Source: an uncultured Bacteroidia bacterium
GTDB lineage: Bacteria; Bacteroidota; Bacteroidia; Bacteroidales; F082
Direction of reading: 5' to 3'
DNA: 64,000 nt
NCBI GenBank assembly: GCA_902786745.1
Contig: CADADR010000002.1
Coordinates: 124,001-188,000 of the forward strand
Shown: one piece after another, positions 44,350-54,138 of the stretch
Layout: each line of letters opens with the position of its first letter
How positions within the stretch are numbered: the stretch's first letter is position 1
Notes under the pieces: model-generated
Database searches by the model: none
Told to the model about the DNA's origin: nothing
Seen by the model: the letters and a program-made list of their open reading frames with translations, nothing else
Translations under genes and position numbers: made by a program

Positions 44350-44388
44350 TGTTGAATTGTTGATTGTTGAATTGTTTAATTGTTGAAT
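44350..44388. repeat. repeated GTTGAATT words before kce
   Basis: GTTGAATTGTTGATTGTTGA-like words directly upstream of the kce start. On the transcribed strand this gives an A/C-rich, unstructured leader with no Shine-Dalgarno. Confidence 0.6.
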
Positions 44389-44398
44389 CCAACTGGAC

Positions 44399-44788
44399 TT
44401 ACTTTTTACGTTGGCAGTCTTTAGGAGTCACGCAGGTACCCGAAGCACGGCAAACGAGGATGGGCTCATCCAGTTCGTCGGCAGCAGAGGGTGAAATGTC
44501 GGGGCGGGCCACGGCCACCTTGCGGGCCTCAAACATCATGTGGCGCGAGGTGTTGCCTTCGCGGTCGATCCAGCCTTCGGCTTCGATGAAGTCGCCTGCA
44601 TAGACAGGGGCCTTGAATTCAATCATGTCGTATGCGCAGAAGAGGCCTTCGTCGCCGTCGCGCATAATCAAAAGTTCGGTAGCCACGTCACCGAAGAGGT
44701 GAACCATGTGGGCGCCGTCAACCAAATTGCCACCGTAGTGGGCATCCTTTGCGCTCATGCGCAGTCTGATCTTTGTTCTGTATTCCAT
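44399..44788 (-). CDS. kal: 3-aminobutyryl-CoA ammonia-lyase
   Basis: 129 aa, hotdog-fold size. Segments [23 protein letters not shown] and [18 protein letters not shown] match the family. It removes ammonia from 3-aminobutyryl-CoA to give crotonyl-CoA. Located between atoD and kce. The stretch before its start consists of repeated TTCAGTTG words. Confidence 0.93.
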   Translation of the reverse strand: MEYRTKIRLRMSAKDAHYGGNLVDGAHMVHLFGDVATELLIMRDGDEGLFCAYDMIEFKAPVYAGDFIEAEGWIDREGNTSRHMMFEARKVAVARPDISPSAADELDEPILVCRASGTCVTPKDCQRKK

Positions 44789-44791
44789 ATT

Positions 44792-44867
44792 TGTCAGTTG
44801 TTCAGTTGTTAGTTATTCAGTTGTTCAGTTGTCGCTTTGCGTCATTGCGAGGAACGAAGCAATCCAG
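44792..44867. repeat. CAGTTGTT words and a GTCATTGCGAGG-type REP element
   Basis: 44792-44832 repeats TTCAGTTG/CAGTTGTT. 44840-44867 is a CGTCATTGCGAGGAACGAAG-type repeat with ATTGC/GCAAT arms, similar to short palindromic repeats common in many anaerobe genomes. Fills the atoD-kal spacer. Confidence 0.65.
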
Positions 44868-44882
44868 ACAACCAGTTATCAA

Positions 44883-45533
44883 TTATTTTTCGACATAAAT
44901 TGCATCGACATAAATGCCAGAGGCATGCACGCACTCGGGCTTGATCTCGCCGACCTTCACCAGTTTCTCGGCTTCGACGACGACATAGTCGGCGGCGGTG
45001 GCCATCAGCGGGTTGAAGTTGTTGGTCGTGCCCAGGAACACCATGTTGCCGAACTCGTCGACGATGTTGGCGCGCAGGAAGGCGATGTCGGCCTTCAGGG
45101 GCTTCTCAAGGAGGTAGTCCTTGCCATCAACATTCACAATCTGCTTGCCGTCGGCCATGATGGTGCCAAGACCCGTGGGAGTCAGCACGCCGCCGAGACC
45201 TGCACCGTAGGCGCGGATGCGCTCTGCGAGGGTGCCTTGCGGGACGTATTCCACGATAAGGGTGCCTTCGTTCTTCTGGATGGCAGTCTGCTTGTTGGTG
45301 CCGGTATGCGACACGATGGCTTTCTTCACCTGGTGGTTGCTGACCAGTTTGCCGTGGGCCACTTCGTCGTAGGCCGTGTCGTTGGCAATGATAGTGAGGT
45401 CTTTAACGCCTTTTGCAACAATAGCGTCAATGATTTGTGTGGCGCTTCCAACACCGAGGAAACCGCCGAACATGATCGTCATGCCGTCATGAACCTTTTC
45501 GACGGCCTGCTCTAATGTAATCTGCTTGTTCAT
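44883..45533 (-). CDS. atoD: acetoacetate:butyrate CoA-transferase subunit alpha
   Basis: 216 aa. CoA-transferase family I alpha subunit: GGFLGVGSATQIIDAI, IANDTAYDEVAHGKL, and GAGLGGVLTPTGLGT. It is the first gene of the lysine run with a strong promoter, while its partner atoA is near the middle. The two together release butyrate from butyryl-CoA. Confidence 0.94.
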   Translation of the reverse strand: MNKQITLEQAVEKVHDGMTIMFGGFLGVGSATQIIDAIVAKGVKDLTIIANDTAYDEVAHGKLVSNHQVKKAIVSHTGTNKQTAIQKNEGTLIVEYVPQGTLAERIRAYGAGLGGVLTPTGLGTIMADGKQIVNVDGKDYLLEKPLKADIAFLRANIVDEFGNMVFLGTTNNFNPLMATAADYVVVEAEKLVKVGEIKPECVHASGIYVDAIYVEK

Positions 45534-45581
45534 AATGTGTTATGTTTTAGATTCTAGATTTGTAACTCGTATAAAAGTCTG

Positions 45582-45613
45582 CAAATTTACTGAGATTTCC
45601 AGCACTTTCCAAA
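45582..45613 (-). promoter_or_regulatory. promoter of the lysine-fermentation run
   Basis: On the minus strand TTTG, 20 bases, TAAATTTG: complete match to the Bacteroidetes consensus. Leader about 40 bases to the atoD start. No palindromic operator was found beside it. Confidence 0.85.
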
Positions 45614-45689
45614 CAAATTAATATTTATTTTATAAAGAGGTGTGTAACCCTATTAGGTTCAAGGTTTTATCCCGCAGGTTATGAAAAGC

Positions 45690-45815
45690 ATGTCATTCCT
45701 GCGTTGGGCGTGCGAGGGCATGGAATCTATGCTTTTTAAAACCGTCAAAATATTGTTTTTTGCCCTGCCTACTATAGATTCCATCCTACCCCACTTGCCA
45801 GCGTTGGAATGACAT
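45690..45815. repeat. imperfect ~41-base inverted repeat, REP/MITE-like
   Basis: Arms 45690-45730 and 45774-45815 share ATGTCATTCC and ATGGAATCTAT ends with mismatches in the middle, around a 43-base spacer. The gene-free stretch 45534-45880 thus holds the lysine promoter, this element, a GCCCTGCCT/AGGCAGGGC inverted pair and a terminator. The frame of 62 codons across it is a by-product. Confidence 0.7.
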
Positions 45816-45836
45816 AGCAGGCAGGGCAAAAAAAAA

Positions 45837-45854
45837 CCGCTGAGCATTCAGCGG
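45837..45854 (-). terminator. Rho-independent terminator of the 65-residue gene
   Basis: Seven-base stem CCGCTGA/TCAGCGG with a four-base loop, followed on the minus strand by nine T; 27 bases past the stop at 45881. Confidence 0.92.
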
Positions 45855-45880
45855 CTTTTTGTCTTCATCATCCGTAAAAC

Positions 45881-46078
45881 TTAGTTGTTCATGTAGGCGA
45901 CCTGCCCCATCAGTCCGGTGTTCACCGTGTCGTAGGCAGCGGCATAACCCAAAAGGAACTGCATGACATTGCGGCTAGGTCTTTGATTCTCGCTCTCTCT
46001 CTCGAAAACGCTTTTGATTTGTGATACTAATATGTCGTCTTCAACGGATGAAAGGTAAGAGGTGTAGCTATTTCTCAT
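45881..46078 (-). CDS. small hypothetical protein
   Basis: 65 aa: helical, starting MRNSYTSYLSSVEDDILVSQ, with QFLLGYAAAYDTV near the end. No signal or membrane segment is clear. It lies downstream of a sigma factor gene in the same direction and has its own strong terminator, which supports it as real. Conserved role unknown; a sigma-linked small protein is possible. Confidence 0.6.
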   Translation of the reverse strand: MRNSYTSYLSSVEDDILVSQIKSVFERESENQRPSRNVMQFLLGYAAAYDTVNTGLMGQVAYMNN

Positions 46079-46176
46079 AGGCGTTTTTTAGGTTTGACTT
46101 TACCTTAGAACGCTACCTTTCCGATATTATTATGTGTTGGAGAAATATTTTTTTCTTCTGGCTTTTTGGCTCGGCT

Positions 46177-46251
46177 GGCTATTAGCTTTTAGCTGTTAGC
46201 AATTAGCCAATTCATGGCAGGCTAACAGCTAATGGCTAATAGCTAACAGCC
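46177..46251. repeat. intergenic word-repeat hairpin (GCTNTTAGC type)
   Basis: 32-base arms at 46177-46208 and 46220-46251 built from GGCTATTAGC, TTAGCTGTTAGC words and their complements, 11 bases apart. Lies between the sigma factor gene and the 65-residue gene. Confidence 0.8.
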
Positions 46252-46275
46252 ACTTGCCTTTAAGCCAAAAGCCGA

Positions 46276-46863
46276 CTAATACGTCAGCGTCATATTATTA
46301 GCCACCATCATCTTACGCAAGTTGATCAAGGCGTAGCGCATGCGGCCCAGCGCCGTGTTGATGCTCACGTTGGTGATGTCGGCAATGTCTTTGAAACTCA
46401 TGTCGTCGAAGATACGCATCCTGAGCACCTCGCGCTGCTCGTCGGGCAGGAAGGCGATCATGCGGTGCAGGTCGCTGTGGACCTGGTCGACGATCATGCC
46501 CTGTTCGACGGAATGGTCGGTAATCGGGACATTGTCAATGTAGTTGTAGTCCTCGCTCGACGACTCCACCGTGGGAATGCGGTTCTCCTTGCGGAAATGG
46601 TCGATGACAAGGTTATGGGCGATGCGCATGGCAAACTGCACGAAGCGTCCGTCGTCCTTGTAGCCCTTCGACTTGATGGTCTGGATAACCTTGACAAAGG
46701 TATCCTGAAAGACATCATCAGCCAACTGCTTGTCTTTCACGAGCGTGAGTATGTAGGAATAAACTTGTTTCTGGTATCTACCAATCAATAATTCAAAACT
46801 GTGAACATCACCGTCTTGGTAGCGTTCAATCAGTTCTTTGTCGCTTTTCACTATGTTGGACAT
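46276..46863 (-). CDS. RNA polymerase sigma factor, ECF-like
   Basis: 195 aa from the ATG at 46863, chosen because AAAGGGGGACCTG precedes it; an upstream ATG at 46890 is possible. Region 2: SYILTLVKDKQLADDVFQDTFVKV. Region 4: LPDEQREVLRMRIFDDMSFKDIA. It lies downstream of a full consensus promoter at 46969-47001 with a ~100-base leader. No anti-sigma gene is next to it, only the 65-residue gene. It may control genes outside this window. Confidence 0.93.
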   Translation of the reverse strand: MSNIVKSDKELIERYQDGDVHSFELLIGRYQKQVYSYILTLVKDKQLADDVFQDTFVKVIQTIKSKGYKDDGRFVQFAMRIAHNLVIDHFRKENRIPTVESSSEDYNYIDNVPITDHSVEQGMIVDQVHSDLHRMIAFLPDEQREVLRMRIFDDMSFKDIADITNVSINTALGRMRYALINLRKMMVANNMTLTY

Positions 46864-46968
46864 CAGGTCCCCCTTTCTTTGTGCACTCAACTTAAGTGCT
46901 TGTTAATAAAGGGTATAAATCTTTCGATAGCGTCTCTCCTATTGATTAGTTAGTGAATTTTTACACCG

Positions 46969-47001
46969 CAAAGATACGGATTTTTTGAATTTGCAAGCAA
47001 A
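46969..47001 (-). promoter_or_regulatory. promoter of the sigma factor gene
   Basis: Minus strand TTTG, 21 bases, TATCTTTG. Transcription would start about 100 bases before the start codon. Confidence 0.75.
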
Positions 47002-47092
47002 AATAGTACTTTTTTTTCGTTTTGGGACAATAATTTTCGGGAAAAGGAGTAGTAAAATGCTTCGAAACACGACAGGACAAGCAAGTATTTAG

Positions 47093-47100
47093 TATATTTG
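47093..47100 (+). promoter_or_regulatory. -7 element of the 47125 gene
   Basis: TATATTTG, 24 bases before the ATG at 47125. It supports that start rather than a TTG at 47098, which lies inside the element. Confidence 0.6.
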
Positions 47101-47124
47101 CACCGTAGTAAAAATGAATCAGAT

Positions 47125-47745
47125 ATGAGCAGAGGTACACATTATTACATTGAGGTCAAAAGCAAAGACAAATGGGAGCTTTTGCAATGCTTCACAGAGG
47201 AGCACTTATTTGGTGGATATAGAAAAAAGAACGATGCCGATTTGGAGATTGGAAGTATAAAACTGATGAGAATGGATGGCGGTTATGTTCAAGGTATTGT
47301 CAGAGATGAATTAGACACGAATGGTGATTCGCCATTTACCGAAAGAGGGTTCCCTGCGGACATGAGCGATGCTCTCAGGCAAAGAATTGGTGACCTCGAA
47401 TATGGTTGGGGAAGGTCTTGGTGCCTAATAAGTGAGTTCAGCTCATACGCACAAAAAAAGATTGACGAATTGCTGAACGAACTAATAGAAGCCAAAAGGT
47501 CTATTGAGTTCAAGAGACTTGAAAACAAGGTGGATTTCCTTATCAAATCAGTTACAAAAGAATCCATGCCAAATCAAACTGACGAAGACAATGATTACGA
47601 AGAAAATGCACATTGGTTAAAGGAGGAGCTTGACGATTACATTTATCTCTCTGGATTTGTGATGAGCATAAAGGAAATCGCTTCTTTCATCACTGATGAC
47701 TGGTGCAACGAAGAAGATGTCAGGTTAGTGTTTTATACCTGCTGA
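47125..47745 (+). CDS. hypothetical protein
   Basis: 206 aa from MSRGTHYYIEVKSKDKW. Contains a possible coiled helix (KKIDELLNELIEAKRSIEFKRLE) and acidic stretches; no signal peptide. The start was chosen from the promoter position. AT-rich; lies divergent from the sigma factor and convergent with an ATPase gene. No family recognised. Confidence 0.7.
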   Translation: MSRGTHYYIEVKSKDKWELLQCFTEEHLFGGYRKKNDADLEIGSIKLMRMDGGYVQGIVRDELDTNGDSPFTERGFPADMSDALRQRIGDLEYGWGRSWCLISEFSSYAQKKIDELLNELIEAKRSIEFKRLENKVDFLIKSVTKESMPNQTDEDNDYEENAHWLKEELDDYIYLSGFVMSIKEIASFITDDWCNEEDVRLVFYTC

Positions 47746-47858
47746 TTTTGAAGTTATTAGCGTCAATATCTTGGATTTTATTGTCTATGGACAACAAAAT
47801 TCGTGTTTTGATGGGTTTTGTAATGTGTGGACAATAAAAATAACAATTCATCCTCGCT

Positions 47859-49196
47859 TTATCCGCCAAGGAAAGGTGTCATGTAAACAGGTAGCAAGAT
47901 GGTTCCCTTATCCGTTTTTAAATCCTTTGTGTAAATCAGATAACGCCGTTCGACAATATGAGCGTATTTCTCGCAAAACACATCAAGCGACTTATGGGTG
48001 TTGTAACCGGAAGACTTCACTTCTATCGGCTGAAGCTTGGTCCCGTGTGAGAGCAGAAAGTCAATCTCATAATTATGCGTCTCATCCTTTGGCCAAGTGT
48101 AATAGAAAAGTTTATTGCCCGATGTGGCAAGCATTTGTGCTATCATGTTTTCATAAACATAACCGAGATTTGTGCTTAGTTTGTCGTTCAACAGCTTTTG
48201 ATATATGACATTCTCTGTATAGTCCTTGTCCCAAAAGGCAAGGGTGACGAACAATCCCGTGTCGGCACAGAAAATCTTGAATTTGGAAATGTCTTTTGTC
48301 AATGACATGCCTACGTTGGGGTCGTTCGAATGGTATGCGAATAGAGTTGTCTTGCTGTCTTCAAGGTCTTTCAGGAACTCCATCAATTTGTCTTCGTCCA
48401 CGTCACCAAGCACGGCATACGGCTTGAAACGGTTGTTGGTTTGGCTCAGTTGTGATGGAATATTCATAAAGAGGGTCTCCAAACGACCTGTAGAGTCAAG
48501 CTTTTGGAAATCATCCTGATAGATTCTGATTACGCCTCGCTTTGCAAGGTCTACCATGCTGAAATTGTTGGTTTCTATATAGGCTTCGACAGCTTGAGGC
48601 ATACCGCCCACCAACAAATAGAGACGAAAGTTGCGCATGGCTTCACGGTGAGCCTGGGCAAGAGGTAATTTGTTGTCGTAGAAAGTACGCAGCAAAGGGA
48701 TAGTGGCTTCGTCGCCCATGGCCCATCGGAACTCCTCGTAATCCATCGGATAAAGCGTAACACGCTCCTCTTCGCTTGGAATCGTGATGTTCTTCGTATT
48801 CTTTTTGATACTGATGAGCGAGCCGGTTTCAATATAGTCGTAGCGACCATCTTTAACCAGATACTTTATGGCTTGACGAGCGCGAGGACAATTCTGCACC
48901 TCATCAAAGATGATGACAGATTTTCGCTTTTTGAGGACTACATTATAAATGGATTGTAGTTGCAGAAATATATAGTCCATGTTCATCAAGTTGTTGAACA
49001 AAGCCGTCACTTCTTCGGATGCCTCGTTGAAATCAATAAGTATGTATGAGTCATACTCGTTTTTAGCAAACTGCTCAACAAGTGTTGACTTGCCGACCCG
49101 TCGTGCGCCTTCTATCAAAATTGCGGTCTTTCCATTCTGGACATGTTTCCATTCGAGAAGTCGGTCATATAGTTTTCGCTTGAATATCCTTTTCAT
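47859..49196 (-). CDS. AAA ATPase with DUF4143 domain
   Basis: 445 aa from the second methionine (MKRIFKRKLYDRLLEW). Walker A EGARRVGKS near residue 35 and Walker B VIIFDEVQNCPRA. C-terminal ~170 residues match the DUF4143/nuclease-like fold (EIDFLLSHGTKLQPIEVKSS with the restriction-like E-x-K pattern). Genes like this are common, variable accessory ATPases in Bacteroidales; function not firmly known. Its 3' spacer has TTTTATTGTC inverted copies at 47776 and 47830. Confidence 0.88.
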   Translation of the reverse strand: MKRIFKRKLYDRLLEWKHVQNGKTAILIEGARRVGKSTLVEQFAKNEYDSYILIDFNEASEEVTALFNNLMNMDYIFLQLQSIYNVVLKKRKSVIIFDEVQNCPRARQAIKYLVKDGRYDYIETGSLISIKKNTKNITIPSEEERVTLYPMDYEEFRWAMGDEATIPLLRTFYDNKLPLAQAHREAMRNFRLYLLVGGMPQAVEAYIETNNFSMVDLAKRGVIRIYQDDFQKLDSTGRLETLFMNIPSQLSQTNNRFKPYAVLGDVDEDKLMEFLKDLEDSKTTLFAYHSNDPNVGMSLTKDISKFKIFCADTGLFVTLAFWDKDYTENVIYQKLLNDKLSTNLGYVYENMIAQMLATSGNKLFYYTWPKDETHNYEIDFLLSHGTKLQPIEVKSSGYNTHKSLDVFCEKYAHIVERRYLIYTKDLKTDKGTILLPVYMTPFLGG

Positions 49197-49365
49197 CATC
49201 TAAAGTGTCTGATTTCGCGTGCAAAAATAGGCTTTTTATTTGAGTTACGCAAATCTTTTTAGTCATTTTATCCAAAAATACCGAAATGTTTTTCTTTGAT
49301 TTCTCCAAAAATACGTAAATCCTATTATTTTCTTCTTTCCCCTCTCCTATTTCCCCGCTTTTCCG

Positions 49366-49373
49366 TACCTTTG
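49366..49373 (+). promoter_or_regulatory. -7 element of uvrA
   Basis: TACCTTTG followed by C. A transcription start near 49380 leaves about 15 bases before the TTG at 49395, which decides the start codon. Confidence 0.65.
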
Positions 49374-49394
49374 CAAATTCAATTTTTCCGAACC

Positions 49395-52202
49395 TTGAAA
49401 GAGCAAACAACTTCTTATATCACCATCCGCAATGCGAAGGTCAACAACCTGAAAAGCATTAGTTTGCAGATTCCGAAGAACGAGCTGGTGGTCATCACAG
49501 GCCTGTCGGGATCGGGCAAGTCGTCCTTGGCGTTCGACACCTTGTATGCTGAAGGCCAACGCCGCTATGTGGAGAGTCTCAGCTCGTATGCACGGCAGTT
49601 CATGGGCAGACTCAACAAGCCCGACGTGGAGAGCATCACTGGCCTCTCGCCCGCCATCGCCATTGAGCAGAAGGTGAACTCGCACAACCCGCGCTCCACC
49701 GTGGGCACCAGCACCGAGATCTACGAATACCTGAAACTCCTTTACGCCCGCATCGGCAAGACCTACTCCCCTGCCTCGGGCAAGCTGGTCAAGAAGCACC
49801 AGGTGATGGATGTGGTGAACCATATCCTCGGCCTGCCAACGGGCAGCACGGCCTACATTGTCGCGCCGATTCATCTGCCCGAAGGCCGCAGCCTTGAAGA
49901 GCACCTCAACATCCTCATGCAGCAGGGCTTCTACCGTATTTTATATAACGGTGAGATCATCAAAATCGAGGATTTCCTCGACCAGAAGAAAAAGGTCAGC
50001 GAGAAGAAGGTGAAGCTGCTCATCGACCGCATCAAGGTCAGCGAGAGCATGGATGACGCCATTGGGCGCATCTCCGACTCGGTGCAGACGGCCTTCTACG
50101 AGGGCAAGGAGACATGCCAGGTAATTAGTGATTTAGACGGCGAGCGCAAGGAAGCTGACTTCTCGTCGCGTTTCGAGGCCGACGGCATCACCTTCGAGCC
50201 GCCTACGGCCAATATGTTTGCCTTCAACAACCCCTACGGCGCCTGCCCCACCTGTCAAGGCTTCGGCAGCGTCATCGGCATCGACCCCGACCTGGTGGTG
50301 CCCAACAAGAGCCTGTCGATCTACGAGAACGCCATCGCCTGCTGGCGCGGTGAGAAGATGAGCGAGTGGAAAGACGCCCTCATCCGCGTGGCCGACAAGG
50401 TGGGCATCCCCATCTTCAAGCCGTTCTACGAACTCACCGACGAACAGGTGAGCCTTCTCTGGACCGGTAACCAGTACTTTGAAGGCATCGTGGACTTCTT
50501 CAACTATGTTGAGACACAGTCCTATAAGATACAATACCGCGTGATGCTGTCGCGCTATCGCGGCAAGACGGTCTGCCCCGAATGCCACGGCACACGCCTG
50601 CGCCGACAAGCGCAATATGTGAAGGTGGGCGGCAAGAGCATCACCGACCTCGTGCTGATGCCCTTGGACGAGCTGAAGGCCTTCTTCGACCACCTCAAAC
50701 TCGACGAGACCGACAGCAAAATCGCCTCTCGCCTGCTCGTGGAAATCAACAACCGCCTGGATTTCATCATCGAGGTAGGTTTGGGTTACCTGACCCTGAA
50801 CCGTCTCTCCAACACGCTCTCCGGTGGCGAGTCGCAGCGCATCAACCTCGCAACTTCGTTGGGCAGCAGCTTGGTCGGCTCCACCTACATCTTGGACGAG
50901 CCCAGCATCGGCTTGCATTCCCGCGACACCGAGCAACTCATCAAGGTGCTGAAACGCCTGCGCGACATCGGCAACACCGTCATCGTGGTGGAACACGACG
51001 AGGAGATCATCCGTGCCGCCGACTACATCATCGACATCGGGCCTATGGCGGGTGCCTTTGGCGGCGAAGTCGTGTTTGAGGGCGAGATTAAGGACCTCGT
51101 CCACTGCGAGAAGAGCCTCACCACGCAATACCTCACGGGCAAGATGAGCATCCCCGTGCCCACCCGCCGACGCAAGAGCGCCAACGCCATCGTCATCAAG
51201 GGTGCGACGCAAAACAACCTCAAGAACCTCACCGTGCGCTTCCCGCTCAACATGATGACCGTCATCACGGGCGTGAGCGGCTCGGGCAAGTCGACCTTGG
51301 TGAAGGATGTGCTCTACCCCGCCATGAAACGGCAACTAGGCGAGAACGCCGAGAAATGTGGCAGCTACGGTGCCTTGGAGGGCGACCTGCGCCTCATCCA
51401 AGCCGTCGAGTTCATCGACCAGAACCCCATCGGCAAGTCATCGCGCTCCAACCCAGCCACTTACCTGAAAGCCTACGACGAGATACGAACGCTGTTCTCC
51501 GAGCAGAAACTGGCCAAACTGCGTGGCATCAAGCCTGCCTTCTTCTCGTTCAACGTGCCTGGCGGTCGCTGCGAGGAATGTGAGGGCGAGGGCGTGCAAA
51601 AGATCGAGATGCAGTTCATGGCCGATGTCTACCTGCCTTGCGAGGCCTGTCACGGCACGCGTTTCAAGGAAGAGGTACTGGAGATCAAATATGACGGTAA
51701 GCACATTTCCGACATCCTCAACATGAGCATCGAGGAGGCCATCGACTTCTTCGAGCACTCCTCCGAGCGGCAGACCCCTATTGTCGGGCGCATCGTCAAC
51801 CGCTTGAAGCCCTTGCAGGAGGTCGGTTTGGGCTACCTGAAGCTTGGGCAGTCGTCGAGCTCGCTCTCGGGCGGCGAGGCGCAACGCGTGAAGTTGGCCT
51901 ATTTCCTCATCAAGGGACAGGTGGAGAAGCCCACGCTCTTCATCTTCGACGAGCCGACCACTGGACTTCATTTCCACGATGTGAACAAGCTGTTGGAGTC
52001 GTTCAACGCCTTGATTGCCAACGGCCACAGCGTCATCATCATCGAACACAACATGGATGTCATCAAGTCGGCCGACTGGGTCATCGACCTGGGTCCCGAG
52101 AGCGGCAACAAGGGCGGTGAGATCGTCTTTGAAGGCACGCCCGAGGACTTGGTGAAGTGTAAGACATCATATACGGGTAAAGCACTGAAGAATAAGTTGT
52201 AA
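49395..52202 (+). CDS. uvrA: excinuclease ABC subunit A
   Basis: 935 aa from a TTG at 49395; the frame is open further upstream, but the promoter at 49366-49373 excludes that part. Two ABC ATPase halves with Walker [11 protein letters not shown] and [10 protein letters not shown], signature [12 protein letters not shown] and [12 protein letters not shown]. Zinc-binding CxxC pairs are visible (CEECEGEG with CEACHG). Damage recognition in nucleotide excision repair. Length and motifs are normal. Confidence 0.96.
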   Translation: MKEQTTSYITIRNAKVNNLKSISLQIPKNELVVITGLSGSGKSSLAFDTLYAEGQRRYVESLSSYARQFMGRLNKPDVESITGLSPAIAIEQKVNSHNPRSTVGTSTEIYEYLKLLYARIGKTYSPASGKLVKKHQVMDVVNHILGLPTGSTAYIVAPIHLPEGRSLEEHLNILMQQGFYRILYNGEIIKIEDFLDQKKKVSEKKVKLLIDRIKVSESMDDAIGRISDSVQTAFYEGKETCQVISDLDGERKEADFSSRFEADGITFEPPTANMFAFNNPYGACPTCQGFGSVIGIDPDLVVPNKSLSIYENAIACWRGEKMSEWKDALIRVADKVGIPIFKPFYELTDEQVSLLWTGNQYFEGIVDFFNYVETQSYKIQYRVMLSRYRGKTVCPECHGTRLRRQAQYVKVGGKSITDLVLMPLDELKAFFDHLKLDETDSKIASRLLVEINNRLDFIIEVGLGYLTLNRLSNTLSGGESQRINLATSLGSSLVGSTYILDEPSIGLHSRDTEQLIKVLKRLRDIGNTVIVVEHDEEIIRAADYIIDIGPMAGAFGGEVVFEGEIKDLVHCEKSLTTQYLTGKMSIPVPTRRRKSANAIVIKGATQNNLKNLTVRFPLNMMTVITGVSGSGKSTLVKDVLYPAMKRQLGENAEKCGSYGALEGDLRLIQAVEFIDQNPIGKSSRSNPATYLKAYDEIRTLFSEQKLAKLRGIKPAFFSFNVPGGRCEECEGEGVQKIEMQFMADVYLPCEACHGTRFKEEVLEIKYDGKHISDILNMSIEEAIDFFEHSSERQTPIVGRIVNRLKPLQEVGLGYLKLGQSSSSLSGGEAQRVKLAYFLIKGQVEKPTLFIFDEPTTGLHFHDVNKLLESFNALIANGHSVIIIEHNMDVIKSADWVIDLGPESGNKGGEIVFEGTPEDLVKCKTSYTGKALKNKL

Positions 52203-52208
52203 TTATGT

Positions 52209-52344
52209 CACAAAACCGACAAAACATACAAAACCATCTTTTGGCGTGGGCGGCTGCGCAACCGCGTCGCCGCCGGAAAGCGGGCCGGTTGGCCGCTTTC
52301 CCCTACCATGGAAAAAGGTTTTGTCGGGTTTTGCAAGTTTTGTG
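52209..52344. repeat. intergenic word-repeat hairpin (CAAAAC type)
   Basis: Left words CACAAAACCGACAAAAC at 52209-52235 and inverse words GGTTTTGTCGGGTTTTGC at 52317-52344 surround a GC-rich middle with its own hairpin. Lies between uvrA and the deacylase gene. Confidence 0.7.
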
Positions 52345-52359
52345 ATTAAAAACAAGAAA

Positions 52360-52884
52360 ATGAAACCATCAGAGATAAACCAACCCTTGAGTGAGCGGCA
52401 GCAGAAGGTAGTGGACACCCTGCTCGGCCTCGGCATCGACTTCGACATCAAGTTCCACCCGCCATTGGGCTCCATTGAGGAGTCGTTGGCTTACTGGGGT
52501 AAGTTCGAGGCCACGCATTGCAAGAACCTGTTTTTCAGGAATCACAAGGGCAACAAGCACTACCTCGTCATCTTCGAGTGCATGCACCAGATGGACATCC
52601 ACGACCTTGAGCAGCGTCTGCACCAAGGCAAGCTGACCTTCGCCTCGGAGGCCCGCATGGAGAAATACCTCGGCCTAAAGCCCGGCAGCGTCTCCCCCTT
52701 CGGCCTCATCAACGACGAGAACCACGAGGTACACCTCTTCATCGACAAAAACCTCTTGAATGCCCCTCGCCTGAGCTTCCATCCCAATGACAACACGGGG
52801 ACGATTATCATTAGCCAGGAGGACTTTATCAAGTTTTTGGAGGCGATGGGGAATTCTTATGAGTTTATTGAACTGTATGATTGA
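52360..52884 (+). CDS. YbaK/ProX-type prolyl-tRNA editing (deacylase) protein
   Basis: 174 aa from the ATG at 52360 (MKPSEINQPL). Motifs HCKNLFFRN, EKYLGLKPGSVSPFG and VHLFIDKNLL are those of the YbaK/ProX editing family, which hydrolyses mischarged aminoacyl-tRNA, usually Ala- or Cys-tRNA-Pro. The 102 bases from 52783 to the stop, encoding PNDNTGTIIISQEDFIKF onward, are copied three more times downstream. A later copy encodes nearly the same C-terminus. Confidence 0.92.
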   Translation: MKPSEINQPLSERQQKVVDTLLGLGIDFDIKFHPPLGSIEESLAYWGKFEATHCKNLFFRNHKGNKHYLVIFECMHQMDIHDLEQRLHQGKLTFASEARMEKYLGLKPGSVSPFGLINDENHEVHLFIDKNLLNAPRLSFHPNDNTGTIIISQEDFIKFLEAMGNSYEFIELYD

Positions 52885-53052
52885 AAATGAGCAAAAACCG
52901 AAATGAATTTGGTTATTTGGCGTAATTTTGTTTGGTTATTTGGCGCAAACCCCAATGACAACACCGGGACGATTATCATTAGCCAGGAGGATTTTATCAA
53001 ATTCTTGGAGGCGATGGGGAATAGTTATGAGTTTGTGGAGCTGTATGATTAA
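52783..53052 (+). repeat. direct repeat left of rhuM: deacylase 3' end, 66-base spacer, second copy
   Basis: Copy 1 (52783-52884) is the gene's own 3' end. Spacer 52885-52950 holds two TTTGGTTATTTGGCG repeats. Copy 2 (52951-53052) has the same 102-base length and reading frame, and differs in translation by one I-to-V change. The same block recurs right of rhuM at 54139-54375. Confidence 0.9.
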
Positions 53053-53067
53053 TGAATCTTTTTTTGC

Positions 53068-53075
53068 TATTTTTG
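53068..53075 (+). promoter_or_regulatory. -7 element of rhuM
   Basis: TATTTTTG, 17 bases before the start codon at 53092, just after repeat copy 2. rhuM therefore seems to carry its own promoter. Confidence 0.6.
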
Positions 53076-53091
53076 CCCTCAAAAGTACACC

Positions 53092-54132
53092 ATGAATGCA
53101 AATCAAGAAAACTTAGGGCAGATTCTACTCTATCAGACTCCTGACGGGGTGTCACGAATAGAGGTGCATTTGCAGGGAGAGACGGTTTGGCTCAACCTTG
53201 ACCAGATGGCAGAGCTTTTCCAACGCAACAAGTCCACCATCTCAAGACATATCAAGAACGTTTTTGAAGAAGGTGAATTGAATAAAGAAGTGGTTGTTGC
53301 ATATTTTGCAACAACCACTCAACACGGAGCCATTGACGGAAAATGGCAGACGCACATGGTTGAATACTACAACCTTGACATGATTATCAGCGTCGGGTAT
53401 CGTGTACATTCCTATCGCGGTGTCCAATTTCGCATGTGGGCCACAGGCGTGCTGAAAGAATACCTTGTGAAGGGATTTGCGATGAATGACGACCTGCTGA
53501 AACAGGCTGGAGGAGGCAATTACTTCGATGAACTTTTGGCTCGTATCCGCGATATACGCTCATCCGAAAAGGTTTTTTATCGGAAGGTGCTTGAAATCTA
53601 TGCCCTTAGCATCGACTACGACCCACGAGTTGAGATGACACAGGAGTTTTTCAAGACGGTACAGAACAAGATGCATTATGCGGTACATGGACATACGGCA
53701 GCGGAAATCATCTTTGACCGCGCCGATGCCCAAAAAGATTTCATGGGATTGACTTCTTGGACAGGTGCCCTACCAAAGAAGACAGATGCAGAAGTGGCAA
53801 AGAACTATCTCTCCCAAGAAGAAATCGCCACTCTCAACCGCATTGTAAGTCTTTATCTTGACTTTGCCGAACTGCAGGCCGAGGAACACCGGCCAATGTA
53901 CATGAAAGACTGGATAGCTATTCTGGATGACTTCCTACGCATTTCCAGAAAAGACATTTTATCACATGCAGGACGTGTTACAGCGCAACTGGCAAAGGCC
54001 AAGGCTGACGCCGAATACGACAAGTTCAAGGAACGGACAAAGAATGAGTTGACGCCCGTAGAAATACATTTTATCGAGCAATTTGAGCGTGAGCAGAAGC
54101 TCATCGAGAGCCAGGTAAAAGGAAAAGAATAG
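53092..54132 (+). CDS. RhuM-family protein
   Basis: 346 aa. The N-terminal DNA-binding-like segment (VWLNLDQMAELFQRNKSTIS) and the central part (YYNLDMIISVGYRVHS, FRMWATGVLKEYL) are typical of the RhuM virulence-protein family. The name comes from a Salmonella pathogenicity island. These proteins are frequent cargo of mobile and defence regions. A charged C-terminal helix follows. It is bracketed by direct repeats that carry the deacylase 3' end. Confidence 0.88.
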   Translation: MNANQENLGQILLYQTPDGVSRIEVHLQGETVWLNLDQMAELFQRNKSTISRHIKNVFEEGELNKEVVVAYFATTTQHGAIDGKWQTHMVEYYNLDMIISVGYRVHSYRGVQFRMWATGVLKEYLVKGFAMNDDLLKQAGGGNYFDELLARIRDIRSSEKVFYRKVLEIYALSIDYDPRVEMTQEFFKTVQNKMHYAVHGHTAAEIIFDRADAQKDFMGLTSWTGALPKKTDAEVAKNYLSQEEIATLNRIVSLYLDFAELQAEEHRPMYMKDWIAILDDFLRISRKDILSHAGRVTAQLAKAKADAEYDKFKERTKNELTPVEIHFIEQFEREQKLIESQVKGKE

Positions 54133-54138
54133 CTTCTT

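Noticed and set aside
44350..44832. CRISPR or minisatellite reading of the GTTGAATT and CAGTTGTT words
   Set aside because: Words are 7-10 bases with no spacers, and belong to the general word-repeat spacers of this genome.
45659..45847. 62-codon minus-strand frame between atoD and the 65-residue gene
   Set aside because: Runs entirely through inverted repeats and a terminator, so the frame is a by-product of the repeat.
49296..49394. 33-codon upstream extension of uvrA
   Set aside because: Upstream of and across the -7 element at 49366-49373; a TTG at 49395 gives the normal UvrA length.
50133..51335. 400-codon minus-strand frame
   Set aside because: Antisense to uvrA with shadow-type composition.
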